Below, one piece after another: positions 10,501 to 17,769 of a stretch of DNA of 64,000 nucleotides (position 1 is the stretch's first letter; each line of letters opens with the position of its first letter). The stretch is from Alcaligenes ammonioxydans (lineage in GTDB: Bacteria > Pseudomonadota > Gammaproteobacteria > Burkholderiales > Burkholderiaceae_B): contig NZ_CP049362.1 in the NCBI RefSeq assembly GCF_019343455.1, positions 3,658,001-3,722,000 of the forward strand, read 5' to 3'. The translations under genes and the position numbers were made by a program. The notes under the pieces are model-generated. The model was given only the letters and a program-made list of their open reading frames with translations. It ran no database searches and was not told the DNA's origin.

Positions 10501-13500
10501 CCCGGCTGCAGATCTTTCACCGCATCGGCAGGCACCGTCACACTCCAGGTGTTACCTGGCTGCACGGTCGCGGGGTACTCTTTACCGCCAATCGTCACGA
10601 CAACAGCATCGCCTGCTTTCGCGGCACCGCCCACGCTACCGGTGATCGTCTGCTCAACCTTGGACTCGTCCTGATTCAGAACACCGTCAACAAACGGCTG
10701 ATCAATCTCGATCGTGGCCACGGGCGTCTCGGTCTGAACATCATAGTCACGGCTCGTATCGGCGTCGTACGCATTACCGTACTGATCCTTACCCGTCACC
10801 TCGGCCGTGATATCGCCCGGCTGCAGATCTTTCACCGCATCGGCAGGCACCGTCACACTCCAGGTGTTACCTGGCTGCACGGTCGCGGGGTACTCTTTAC
10901 CGCCAATCGTCACGACAACCGCATCGCCTGCTTTCGCGGCACCGCCCACGCTACCGGTGATCGTCTGCTCAACCTTGGACTCGTCCTGATTCAGAACACC
11001 GTCAACAAACGGCTGATCAATCTCGATCGTGGCCACGGGCGTCTCGGTCTGAACATCATAGTCACGGCTCGTATCGGCGTCGTACGCATTACCGTACTGA
11101 TCCTTACCCGTCACCTCGGCCGTGATATCGCCCGGCTGCAGATCTTTCACCGCATCGGCAGGCACCGTCACACTCCAGGTGTTACCTGGCTGCACGGTCG
11201 CGGGGTACTCTTTACCGCCAATCGTCACGACAACCGCATCGCCTGCTTTCGCGGCACCGCCCACGCTACCGGTGATCGTCTGCTCAACCTTGGACTCGTC
11301 CTGATTCAGAACACCGTCAACAAACGGCTGATCAATCTCGATCGTAGCCACGGGCGTCTCGGTCTGAACATCATAGTCACGGCTCGTATCGGCGTCGTAC
11401 GCATTACCGTACTGATCCTTACCCGTCACCTCGGCCGTGATATCGCCCGGCTGCAGATCTTTCACCGCATCGGCAGGCACCGTCACACTCCAGGTGTTAC
11501 CTGGCTGCACGGTCGCGGGGTACTCTTTACCGCCAATCGTCACGACAACAGCATCGCCTGCTTTCGCGGCACCGCCCACGCTACCGGTGATCGTCTGCTC
11601 AACCTTGGACTCGTCCTGATTCAGAACACCGTCAACAAACGGCTGATCAATCTCGATCGTGGCCACGGGCGTCTCGGTCTGAACATCATAGTCACGGCTC
11701 GTATCGGCGTCGTACGCATTACCGTACTGATCCTTACCCGTCACCTCGGCCGTGATATCGCCCGGCTGCAGATCTTTCACCGCATCGGCAGGCACCGTCA
11801 CACTCCAGGTGTTACCTGGCTGCACGGTCGCGGGGTACTCTTTACCGCCAATCGTCACGACAACCGCATCGCCTGCTTTCGCGGCACCGCCCACGCTACC
11901 GGTGATCGTCTGCTCAACCTTGGACTCGTCCTGATTCAGAACACCGTCAACAAACGGCTGATCAATCTCGATCGTGGCCACGGGCGTCTCGGTCTGAACA
12001 TCATAGTCACGGCTCGTATCGGCGTCGTACGCATTACCGTACTGATCCTTACCCGTCACCTCGGCCGTGATATCGCCCGGCTGCAGATCTTTCACCGCAT
12101 CGGCAGGCACCGTCACACTCCAGGTGTTACCTGGCTGCACGGTCGCGGGGTACTCTTTACCGCCAATCGTCACGACAACCGCATCGCCTACTTGTGCGGC
12201 ACCGCCCACGCTACCGGTGATCGTCTGCTCAACCTTGGACTCGTCCTGATTCAGAACACCGTCAACAAACGGCTGATCAATCTCGATCGTGGCCACGGGC
12301 GTCTCGGTCTGAACATCATAGTCACGGCTCGTATCGGCGTCGTACGCATTACCGTACTGATCCTTACCCGTCACCTCGGCCGTGATATCGCCCGGCTGCA
12401 GATCTTTCACCGCATCGGCAGGCACCGTCACACTCCAGGTGTTACCTGGCTGCACGGTCGCGGGGTACTCTTTACCACCAATCGTCACGACAACAGCATC
12501 GCCTACTTGTGCGGCACCGCCCACGCTACCGGTGATCGTCTGCTCAACCTTGGACTCGTCCTGATTCAGAACACCGTCAACAAACGGCTGATCAATCTCG
12601 ATCGTGGCCACTGGCGTCTCGGTCTGAACATCATAGTCACGGCTCGTATCGGCGTCGTACGCATTACCGTACTGATCCTTACCCGTCACCTCGGCCGTGA
12701 TATCGCCCGGCTGCAGATCTTTCACCGCATCGGCAGGCACCGTCACACTCCAGGTGTTACCTGGCTGCACGGTCGCGGGGTATTCTTTACCGCCAATCGT
12801 CACGACAACCGCATCGCCTGCTTTCGCGGCACCGCCCACGCTACCGGTGATCGTCTGCTCAACCTTGGACTCGTCCTGATTCAGAACACCGTCAACAAAC
12901 GGCTGATCAATCTCGATCGTGGCCACGGGCGTCTCGGTCTGAACATCATAGTCACGGCTCGTATCGGCGTCGTACGCATTACCGTACTGATCCTTACCCG
13001 TCACCTCCGCCGTGATATCGCCCGGCTGCAGATCTTTCACCGCATCGGCAGGCACCGTCACACTCCAGGTGTTACCTGGCTGCACGGTCGCGGGGTACTC
13101 TTTACCACCAATCGTCACGACAACAGCATCGCCTGCTTTCGCGGCACCGCCCACGCTACCGGTGATCGTCTGCTCAACCTTGGACTCGTCCTGATTCAGA
13201 ACACCGTCAACAAACGGCTGATCAATCTCGATCGTAGCCACGGGCGTCTCGGTCTGAACATCATAGTCACGGCTCGTATCGGCGTCGTACGCATTACCGT
13301 ACTGATCCTTACCCGTCACCTCGGCCGTGATATCGCCCGGCTGCAGATCTTTCACCGCATCGGCAGGCACCGTCACACTCCAGGTGTTACCTGGCTGCAC
13401 GGTCGCGGGGTACTCTTTACCGCCAATCGTCACGACAACCGCATCGCCTGCTTTCGCGGCACCGCCCACGCTACCGGTGATCGTCTGCTCAACCTTGGAC

Positions 13501-16500
13501 TCGTCCTGATTCAGAACACCGTCAACAAACGGCTGATCAATCTCGATCGTGGCCACGGGCGTCTCGGTCTGAACATCATAGTCACGGCTCGTATCGGCGT
13601 CGTACGCATTACCGTACTGATCCTTACCCGTCACCTCGGCCGTGATATCGCCCGGCTGCAGATCTTTCACCGCATCGGCAGGCACCGTCACACTCCAGGT
13701 GTTACCTGGCTGCACGGTCGCGGGGTACTCTTTACCGCCAATCGTCACGACAACAGCATCGCCTGCTTTCGCGGCACCGCCCACGCTACCGGTGATCGTC
13801 TGCTCAACCTTGGACTCGTCCTGATTCAGAACACCGTCAACAAACGGCTGATCAATCTCGATCGTGGCCACTGGCGTCTCGGTCTGAACATCATAGTCAC
13901 GGCTCGTATCGGCGTCGTACGCATTACCGTACTGATCCTTACCCGTCACCTCGGCCGTGATATCGCCCGGCTGCAGATCTTTCACCGCATCGGCAGGCAC
14001 CGTCACACTCCAGGTGTTACCTGGCTGCACGGTCGCGGGGTACTCTTTACCGCCAATCGTCACGACAACCGCATCGCCTGCTTTCGCGGCACCGCCCACG
14101 CTACCGGTGATCGTCTGCTCAACCTTGGACTCGTCCTGATTCAGAACACCGTCAACAAACGGCTGATCAATCTCGATCGTGGCCACGGGCGTCTCGGTCT
14201 GAACATCATAGTCACGGCTCGTATCGGCGTCATACGCATTACCGTACTGATCCTTACCCGTCACCTCGGCCGTGATATCGCCCGGCTGCAGATCTTTCAC
14301 CGCATCGGCAGGCACCGTCACACTCCAGGTGTTACCTGGCTGCACGGTCGCGGGGTACTCTTTACCGCCAATCGTCACGACAACAGCATCGCCTGCTTTC
14401 GCGGCACCGCCCACGCTACCGGTGATCGTCTGCTCAACCTTGGACTCGTCCTGATTCAGAACACCGTCAACAAACGGCTGATCAATCTCGATCGTGGCCA
14501 CGGGCGTCTCGGTCTGAACATCATAGTCACGGCTCGTATCGGCGTCGTACGCATTACCGTACTGATCCTTACCCGTCACCTCGGCCGTGATATCGCCCGG
14601 CTGCAGATCTTTCACCGCATCGGCAGGCACCGTCACACTCCAGGTGTTACCTGGCTGCACGGTCGCGGGGTATTCTTTACCGCCAATCGTCACGACAACA
14701 GCATCGCCTGCTTTCGCGGCACCGCCCACGCTACCGGTGATCGTCTGCTCAACCTTGGACTCGTCCTGATTCAGAACACCGTCAACAAACGGCTGATCAA
14801 TCTCGATCGTGGCCACGGGCGTCTCGGTCTGAACATCATAGTCACGGCTCGTATCGGCGTCGTACGCATTACCGTACTGATCCTTACCCGTCACCTCGGC
14901 CGTGATATCGCCCGGCTGCAGATCTTTCACCGCATCGGCAGGCACCGTCACACTCCAGGTGTTACCTGGCTGCACGGTCGCGGGGTACTCTTTACCGCCA
15001 ATCGTCACGACAACAGCATCGCCTGCTTTCGCGGCACCGCCCACGCTACCGGTGATCGTCTGCTCAAGCTTGGACTCGTCCTGATTCAGAACACCGTCAA
15101 CAAACGGCTGATCAATCTCGATCGTGGCCACTGGCGTCTCGGTCTGAACATCATAGTCACGGCTCGTATCGGCGTCATACGCATTACCGTACTGATCCTT
15201 ACCCGTCACCTCGGCCGTGATATCGCCCGGCTGCAGATCTTTCACCGCATCGGCAGGCACCGTCACACTCCAGGTGTTACCTGGCTGCACAGTCGCGGGG
15301 TACTCTTTACCACCAATCGTCACGACGACCGCATCGCCTACTTGTGCGGCACCGCCCACGCTACCGGTGATCGTCTGCTCAACCTTGGACTCGTCCTGAT
15401 TCAGAACACCGTCAACAAACGGCTGATCAATCTCGATCGTGGCCACGGGCGTCTCGGTCTGAACATCATAGTCACGCTCAGTACCCACGGTAACAGTGTT
15501 CCCTGCGTCGTCCGTGGTGGTGACCTTGGCCTCAACCTTGTCGTTGTTGACCAGCTCGGAGCCTGGAACGTCCACGTTCCAGGTCTTACCGTCCGGATTA
15601 ACCGTGGTTTCGTATTCTTTGCCGCCAACCGTAACGGTGACTTTGTCACCGGGTTTAACGTCTTTACCAACCGTACCGGTGATCGTGACGTCACCGCCCG
15701 ATTCATCCTTGTTGATCACATCGTCATCCGTAATCGGATCAATCGTGATCTCGGCTTCAGGAGATGTGACGTCTACGCCGTAAGGCTTCTCGTCAGTCGC
15801 AGTTGTCGTGTTCCCTGCGTCGTCCGTGGTGGTGACCTTGGCCTCAACCTTGTCGTTGTTGACCAGCTCGGAGCCAGGAACGTCCACGCTCCAGGTCTTA
15901 CCGTCCGGATTAACCGTGGTTTCGTATTCTTTGCCGCCAACCGTAACGGTGACTTTGTCACCCGGTTTAACGTCTTTACCAACGGTGCCAGTGATGGTTA
16001 CGTCGCCGTCAGACTCCTCTTTATTAACCACGCCGTCGCCCGTGATGGGGTCGAGCGTGATTTCAGCCTCGGGAGGCAGAGTGTCAACCGTCGTCGTGTC
16101 CTGACCGCCGTTACCAGGGGTCCCAGCTTCGTTGGTGTAGCTGCCATCAGGCACTGTGATGGTAATGTCGCCTTCGTAGTTCGGTGGAGGAACCAGCGTA
16201 CCCGTCCAGTTTTTTGGATCATTGTTATCGGGCGTCAGGCCTTCAATGCGACCGCCGCCAGTGACCACAATGTCTCCAACATCGAAGCCAAATGGCACTT
16301 CAGTGAAGGTGAAGGTAACCGTGCCGTCATCATTGATCTTGACCGTAACAGAGGGAGGAACCAGGGGGCCGGCTTCCTCTTCGCCTGTACCGCTGTAACC
16401 GCCCAAGCGCACGTTTTCAACAGTGGGCACGCCAGGACGTGGATATTCCAACGCCAAGGGACGGGTAGTTTCCACAATGCTGACCAGACGGGTAAAGCTG

Positions 16501-16871
16501 CTGCCACCGCCTTCGCCACCACCGGTCAAGACCGCAGCGGTAGGATCAAGTTGGGAAAATGGGTCATCGCCGGCTTCCAAAGCGGCCAACACAGCCGTAA
16601 TGGCTGGATCGTCGGGATTGGCCAAGGCGGCTGCAACAGGGTCTACATCCGTTTCTGCAATATCGCCGCTCACCAGGAAGGAGCGGTTGTCAGAAATAGT
16701 CATGGGCGGGCTGCCCGGAATTTCTAGTTCAACGGTCGCGCCGGTCTCGGTAATGATTTCAGCATTGACAGGGACGCGCATCCCTTCTTTAACAGCTACT
16801 TTGGAGCCATCGCTGGTACGAATCCATGCCGTACCTTCAACTCGTGTCACTAAAACTGTATCCAGTGCCAT
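7446..16871 (-). CDS. Giant LapA/BrtA-like retention-module adhesin, N-terminal part
   Basis: This is a cell-surface biofilm adhesin of the LapA/BrtA type, exported by the adjacent type I system. I chose the ATG at 16871 (MALDTVLVTRVEGTAW) because AGGA lies 11 nt upstream. A longer frame with a TTG start at 16904 has no ribosome binding site and starts inside a terminator hairpin. Residues 1-125 match the outer-membrane retention module, ending in the LapG-type site TAAV (111-114) and a Gly/Ser linker. Residues 170-260 look like a bacterial Ig-like domain with an acidic NDDGTVTFTFTE start. Two related Ig-like repeats (EYETTVNPDGKTW) follow at about 265-475, then 24 or so tandem 105-aa units. 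The acidic repeats are probably calcium-binding rods. The frame is lost near 7455 (KAGDALS, then stop). The gene continues in the fragments to the left. Confidence 0.88.
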   Translation of the reverse strand: MALDTVLVTRVEGTAWIRTSDGSKVAVKEGMRVPVNAEIITETGATVELEIPGSPPMTISDNRSFLVSGDIAETDVDPVAAALANPDDPAITAVLAALEAGDDPFSQLDPTAAVLTGGGEGGGSSFTRLVSIVETTRPLALEYPRPGVPTVENVRLGGYSGTGEEEAGPLVPPSVTVKINDDGTVTFTFTEVPFGFDVGDIVVTGGGRIEGLTPDNNDPKNWTGTLVPPPNYEGDITITVPDGSYTNEAGTPGNGGQDTTTVDTLPPEAEITLDPITGDGVVNKEESDGDVTITGTVGKDVKPGDKVTVTVGGKEYETTVNPDGKTWSVDVPGSELVNNDKVEAKVTTTDDAGNTTTATDEKPYGVDVTSPEAEITIDPITDDDVINKDESGGDVTITGTVGKDVKPGDKVTVTVGGKEYETTVNPDGKTWNVDVPGSELVNNDKVEAKVTTTDDAGNTVTVGTERDYDVQTETPVATIEIDQPFVDGVLNQDESKVEQTITGSVGGAAQVGDAVVVTIGGKEYPATVQPGNTWSVTVPADAVKDLQPGDITAEVTGKDQYGNAYDADTSRDYDVQTETPVATIEIDQPFVDGVLNQDESKLEQTITGSVGGAAKAGDAVVVTIGGKEYPATVQPGNTWSVTVPADAVKDLQPGDITAEVTGKDQYGNAYDADTSRDYDVQTETPVATIEIDQPFVDGVLNQDESKVEQTITGSVGGAAKAGDAVVVTIGGKEYPATVQPGNTWSVTVPADAVKDLQPGDITAEVTGKDQYGNAYDADTSRDYDVQTETPVATIEIDQPFVDGVLNQDESKVEQTITGSVGGAAKAGDAVVVTIGGKEYPATVQPGNTWSVTVPADAVKDLQPGDITAEVTGKDQYGNAYDADTSRDYDVQTETPVATIEIDQPFVDGVLNQDESKVEQTITGSVGGAAKAGDAVVVTIGGKEYPATVQPGNTWSVTVPADAVKDLQPGDITAEVTGKDQYGNAYDADTSRDYDVQTETPVATIEIDQPFVDGVLNQDESKVEQTITGSVGGAAKAGDAVVVTIGGKEYPATVQPGNTWSVTVPADAVKDLQPGDITAEVTGKDQYGNAYDADTSRDYDVQTETPVATIEIDQPFVDGVLNQDESKVEQTITGSVGGAAKAGDAVVVTIGGKEYPATVQPGNTWSVTVPADAVKDLQPGDITAEVTGKDQYGNAYDADTSRDYDVQTETPVATIEIDQPFVDGVLNQDESKVEQTITGSVGGAAKAGDAVVVTIGGKEYPATVQPGNTWSVTVPADAVKDLQPGDITAEVTGKDQYGNAYDADTSRDYDVQTETPVATIEIDQPFVDGVLNQDESKVEQTITGSVGGAAKAGDAVVVTIGGKEYPATVQPGNTWSVTVPADAVKDLQPGDITAEVTGKDQYGNAYDADTSRDYDVQTETPVATIEIDQPFVDGVLNQDESKVEQTITGSVGGAAQVGDAVVVTIGGKEYPATVQPGNTWSVTVPADAVKDLQPGDITAEVTGKDQYGNAYDADTSRDYDVQTETPVATIEIDQPFVDGVLNQDESKVEQTITGSVGGAAQVGDAVVVTIGGKEYPATVQPGNTWSVTVPADAVKDLQPGDITAEVTGKDQYGNAYDADTSRDYDVQTETPVATIEIDQPFVDGVLNQDESKVEQTITGSVGGAAKAGDAVVVTIGGKEYPATVQPGNTWSVTVPADAVKDLQPGDITAEVTGKDQYGNAYDADTSRDYDVQTETPVATIEIDQPFVDGVLNQDESKVEQTITGSVGGAAKAGDAVVVTIGGKEYPATVQPGNTWSVTVPADAVKDLQPGDITAEVTGKDQYGNAYDADTSRDYDVQTETPVATIEIDQPFVDGVLNQDESKVEQTITGSVGGAAKAGDAVVVTIGGKEYPATVQPGNTWSVTVPADAVKDLQPGDITAEVTGKDQYGNAYDADTSRDYDVQTETPVATIEIDQPFVDGVLNQDESKVEQTITGSVGGAAKAGDAVVVTIGGKEYPATVQPGNTWSVTVPADAVKDLQPGDITAEVTGKDQYGNAYDADTSRDYDVQTETPVATIEIDQPFVDGVLNQDESKVEQTITGSVGGAAKAGDAVVVTIGGKEYPATVQPGNTWSVTVPADAVKDLQPGDITAEVTGKDQYGNAYDADTSRDYDVQTETPVATIEIDQPFVDGVLNQDESKVEQTITGSVGGAAKAGDAVVVTIGGKEYPATVQPGNTWSVTVPADAVKDLQPGDITAEVTGKDQYGNAYDADTSRDYDVQTETPVATIEIDQPFVDGVLNQDESKVEQTITGSVGGAAKAGDAVVVTIGGKEYPATVQPGNTWSVTVPADAVKDLQPGDITAEVTGKDQYGNAYDADTSRDYDVQTETPVATIEIDQPFVDGVLNQDESKVEQTITGSVGGAAKAGDAVVVTIGGKEYPATVQPGNTWSVTVPADAVKDLQPGDITAEVTGKDQYGNAYDADTSRDYDVQTETPVATIEIDQPFVDGVLNQDESKVEQTITGSVGGAAQVGDAVVVTIGGKEYPATVQPGNTWSVTVPADAVKDLQPGDITAEVTGKDQYGNAYDADTSRDYDVQTETPVATIEIDQPFVDGVLNQDESKVEQTITGSVGGAAKAGDAVVVTIGGKEYPATVQPGNTWSVTVPADAVKDLQPGDITAEVTGKDQYGNAYDADTSRDYDVQTETPVATIEIDQPFVDGVLNQDESKVEQTITGSVGGAAKAGDAVVVTIGGKEYPATVQPGNTWSVTVPADAVKDLQPGDITAEVTGKDQYGNAYDADTSRDYDVQTETPVATIEIDQPFVDGVLNQDESKVEQTITGSVGGAAKAGDAVVVTIGGKEYPATVQPGNTWSVTVPADAVKDLQPGDITAEVTGKDQYGNAYDADTSRDYDVQTETPVATIEIDQPFVDGVLNQDESKVEQTITGSVGGAAKAGDAVVVTIGGKEYPATVQPGNTWSVTVPADAVKDLQPGDITAEVTGKDQYGNAYDADTSRDYDVQTETPVATIEIDQPFVDGVLNQDESKVEQTITGSVGGAAKAGDAVVVTIGGKEYPATVQPGNTWSVTVPADAVKDLQPGDITAEVTGKDQYGNAYDADTSRDYDVQTETPVATIEIDQPFVDGVLNQDESKVEQTITGSVGGAAKAGDALS
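15500..16045 (-). repeat. Two degenerate Ig-like repeat copies (about 311 bp apart)
   Basis: A second repeat type lies between the retention module and the 315-bp array. Two copies, starting near 15501 and 15812, encode DAGNT-type Ig-like domains with the core GKEYETTVNPDGKTW and the acidic start DPIT(G/D)D. They are related to the 105-aa units in plan (GGKEY plus TW) but clearly diverged, so they look like the older, proximal end of the array. The two copies differ mainly in NVDV/SVDV and in DKDESGG/NKEESDG. Confidence 0.85.
16530..16541 (-). other. Predicted LapG-type protease site (TAAV) in adhesin
   Basis: These codons encode Thr111-Ala112-Ala113-Val114 in the context QLDPTAAVLTGGG. LapA-type adhesins are cut by the periplasmic cysteine protease LapG between two alanines at about residue 108-109, after a retention module of the same length. 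Position, the DPTAA context and the Gly-rich linker all fit. The fourth residue is Val rather than the Gly of the classic TAAG. Confidence 0.7.
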
Positions 16872-16886
16872 GACTGTCTGATTCCT

Positions 16887-16914
16887 AAAAAAAGACTGCC
16901 GCAACGCAGCAGTC
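16887..16914 (-). terminator. Intrinsic terminator just ahead of the adhesin start codon
   Basis: On the minus strand, GACTGCTGC and GCGGCAGTC form a 9-bp stem (one G-U pair) with loop GTT, followed at once by seven Ts. The T run ends 15 nt before the ATG at 16871 and abuts the AGGA ribosome binding site. It may end the luxR transcript, or act as an attenuator in the adhesin leader if the promoter lies upstream. Confidence 0.75.
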
Positions 16915-16992
16915 AGAAATGGACTTTCTTTGTTTAGAGAATAGCGAGTTGGGTCGCTACTCGGTATTGGCGTCGCCGCCAGTTCGCTGTTT

Positions 16993-17021
16993 TATTTATA
17001 GTTATTGACTGAACTTAACAA
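16993..17021 (-). promoter_or_regulatory. Candidate sigma-70 promoter for the adhesin
   Basis: On the minus strand, TTGTTA (17016-17021) and TAAATA (16993-16998) are separated by 17 bp in an AT-rich stretch between luxR and the adhesin. Transcription from here would give a leader of about 115 nt that contains the terminator hairpin at 16887-16914. Confidence 0.4.
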
Positions 17022-17046
17022 TGCGAACAAGACGGCAAGCAGCTTG

Positions 17047-17661
17047 TTAGGCTATGCCGTGTACTTTTAGCGCCAACATCAAACGATCTGTTACATTTAG
17101 TTTTTCGAAAACAGCCTGAAGGTGGGCACGAACCGTCCTTTCAGTGATACCCAGATCATCTGCAATCAATTGATTGGAATGGCCCAGAGAGGCACGTTGC
17201 GCAACCTCGATTTCCCGACTGGTCAGCGAGCTTTCCCAGCCCGACTTGGGTTCCAGACGGCGGGTCACGTCACTGAGCAAACGGCTCAACAGCGACTCGC
17301 CCACCCAGACCTGACCGCTTGCAACATGATCCAAAGCCTGAATCAGTAAAGGCGACGAGCTGTAAGCGTGAATATAGCCACGAGCGCCCTGAGCCAGAAC
17401 GGCCTGACCTTCGGTATCCGAAGGACGGGGGCTGGCGACAATAATTTTCATGCCCTGCACCGCCTGAGCCCATTGTGGATGGTTCCACAATGCCAAGGCG
17501 CTATCGACCACCACCAGATCTCGATGCTGTTGTTTCCAACGCAACAAATCGTCCATCCCGTGTCCTCTGGCAGGCAGCCAGGTGACGGAATCCAGATGAC
17601 GCCAATGCTGCCACAACGCCTCATCGGCCGTCAGAAATAAAACCGAATTTACTTGTCGCAT
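17047..17661 (-). CDS. LuxR/NarL-type regulator with degenerate receiver
   Basis: This is a 204-aa DNA-binding regulator. Residues 1-120 resemble a response-regulator receiver: Asp13 and a candidate phosphoacceptor Asp53 (LVVVDS) are present, but the usual lysine after the GARGY segment is replaced (YIHAYSSS). Residues 142-200 form a clear LuxR-type helix-turn-helix (LTSREIEVAQ, NQLIADDLGITERTVRAHLQAVFEKL). The ATG start has GGGA about 10 nt upstream. It lies on the same strand between the exporter genes and the adhesin, so it probably controls the adhesin. No sensor kinase is nearby. The incomplete pocket suggests it may work without standard phosphorylation. Confidence 0.85.
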   Translation of the reverse strand: MRQVNSVLFLTADEALWQHWRHLDSVTWLPARGHGMDDLLRWKQQHRDLVVVDSALALWNHPQWAQAVQGMKIIVASPRPSDTEGQAVLAQGARGYIHAYSSSPLLIQALDHVASGQVWVGESLLSRLLSDVTRRLEPKSGWESSLTSREIEVAQRASLGHSNQLIADDLGITERTVRAHLQAVFEKLNVTDRLMLALKVHGIA

Positions 17662-17769
17662 ACCGCTTTTCCCTTACTGGTAACACGAGCTATAAGCCAT
17701 CAGCTCTTGGTCTGACTCGGGTGTTACACCTCTATCGTCAGCGCTACTCCCCCAACGGACCAATCGGCC

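Larger units (their letters stand above)
731..13326 (-). repeat. Higher-order tandem duplication: two 20-unit blocks of 6.3 kb
   Basis: Reading the variable positions as a barcode, the 20 units from 731 to 7028 and the 20 units from 7029 to 13326 have the same order of variants. Examples are GCCTTC units at 2305 and 2620 versus 8602 and 8917; ACTTGTG units at 2935, 5770 and 6085 versus 9232, 12067 and 12382; the GTAGCC variant near 5044 versus 11341; and CCACTGG near 6311 versus 12611. The offset is 6,297-6,298, which is 6,300 minus the intervening deletions. The match stops before unit 416 on one side and in unit 13327 on the other. Confidence 0.85.
1..15476 (-). repeat. Tandem array of 49 units of 315 bp (105 aa)
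   Basis: An exact 315-bp period is visible across the first 15.4 kb. Landmarks recur at 101, 416, 731 and so on to 15217, with steps of 629, 629 and 313 only at the indel sites. There are 49 landmark copies. Because 315 is divisible by three, the unit encodes 105 aa in the sense frame and leaves long antisense frames open. Variation is limited to a few mostly silent positions (for example TACTC/TATTC, ACCGCC/ACCACC, ACAGC/ACCGC, GTCGTACG/GTCATACG), with one recurrent protein change (AAKAGD to AAQVGD). Confidence 0.98.

Noticed and set aside
101..15399. Dozens of identical 60-codon plus-strand frames (MISPGCRSF...), one per repeat
   Set aside because: Antisense shadows of the 105-aa repeat in a third frame, with no ribosome binding sites.
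1..15476. CRISPR array or satellite-like non-coding repeat
   Set aside because: The units are directly adjacent with no unique spacers, the period is 315 bp, and they encode a continuous Ig-like protein repeat in the sense frame.
7344..16727. Open frame of more than 3,100 codons on the plus strand, antisense to the adhesin
   Set aside because: It exists because the 315-bp period is a multiple of three, so a stop-free antisense frame repeats in every unit. It has no start signal, and the His/Arg/Leu-rich product matches no family. The same applies to the plus frame at 3060-6896.
16872..17046. Cyclic-di-GMP riboswitch ahead of the adhesin
   Set aside because: I looked for the GEMM-type conserved core in the short leader and saw none. 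Only a simple terminator hairpin is supported.
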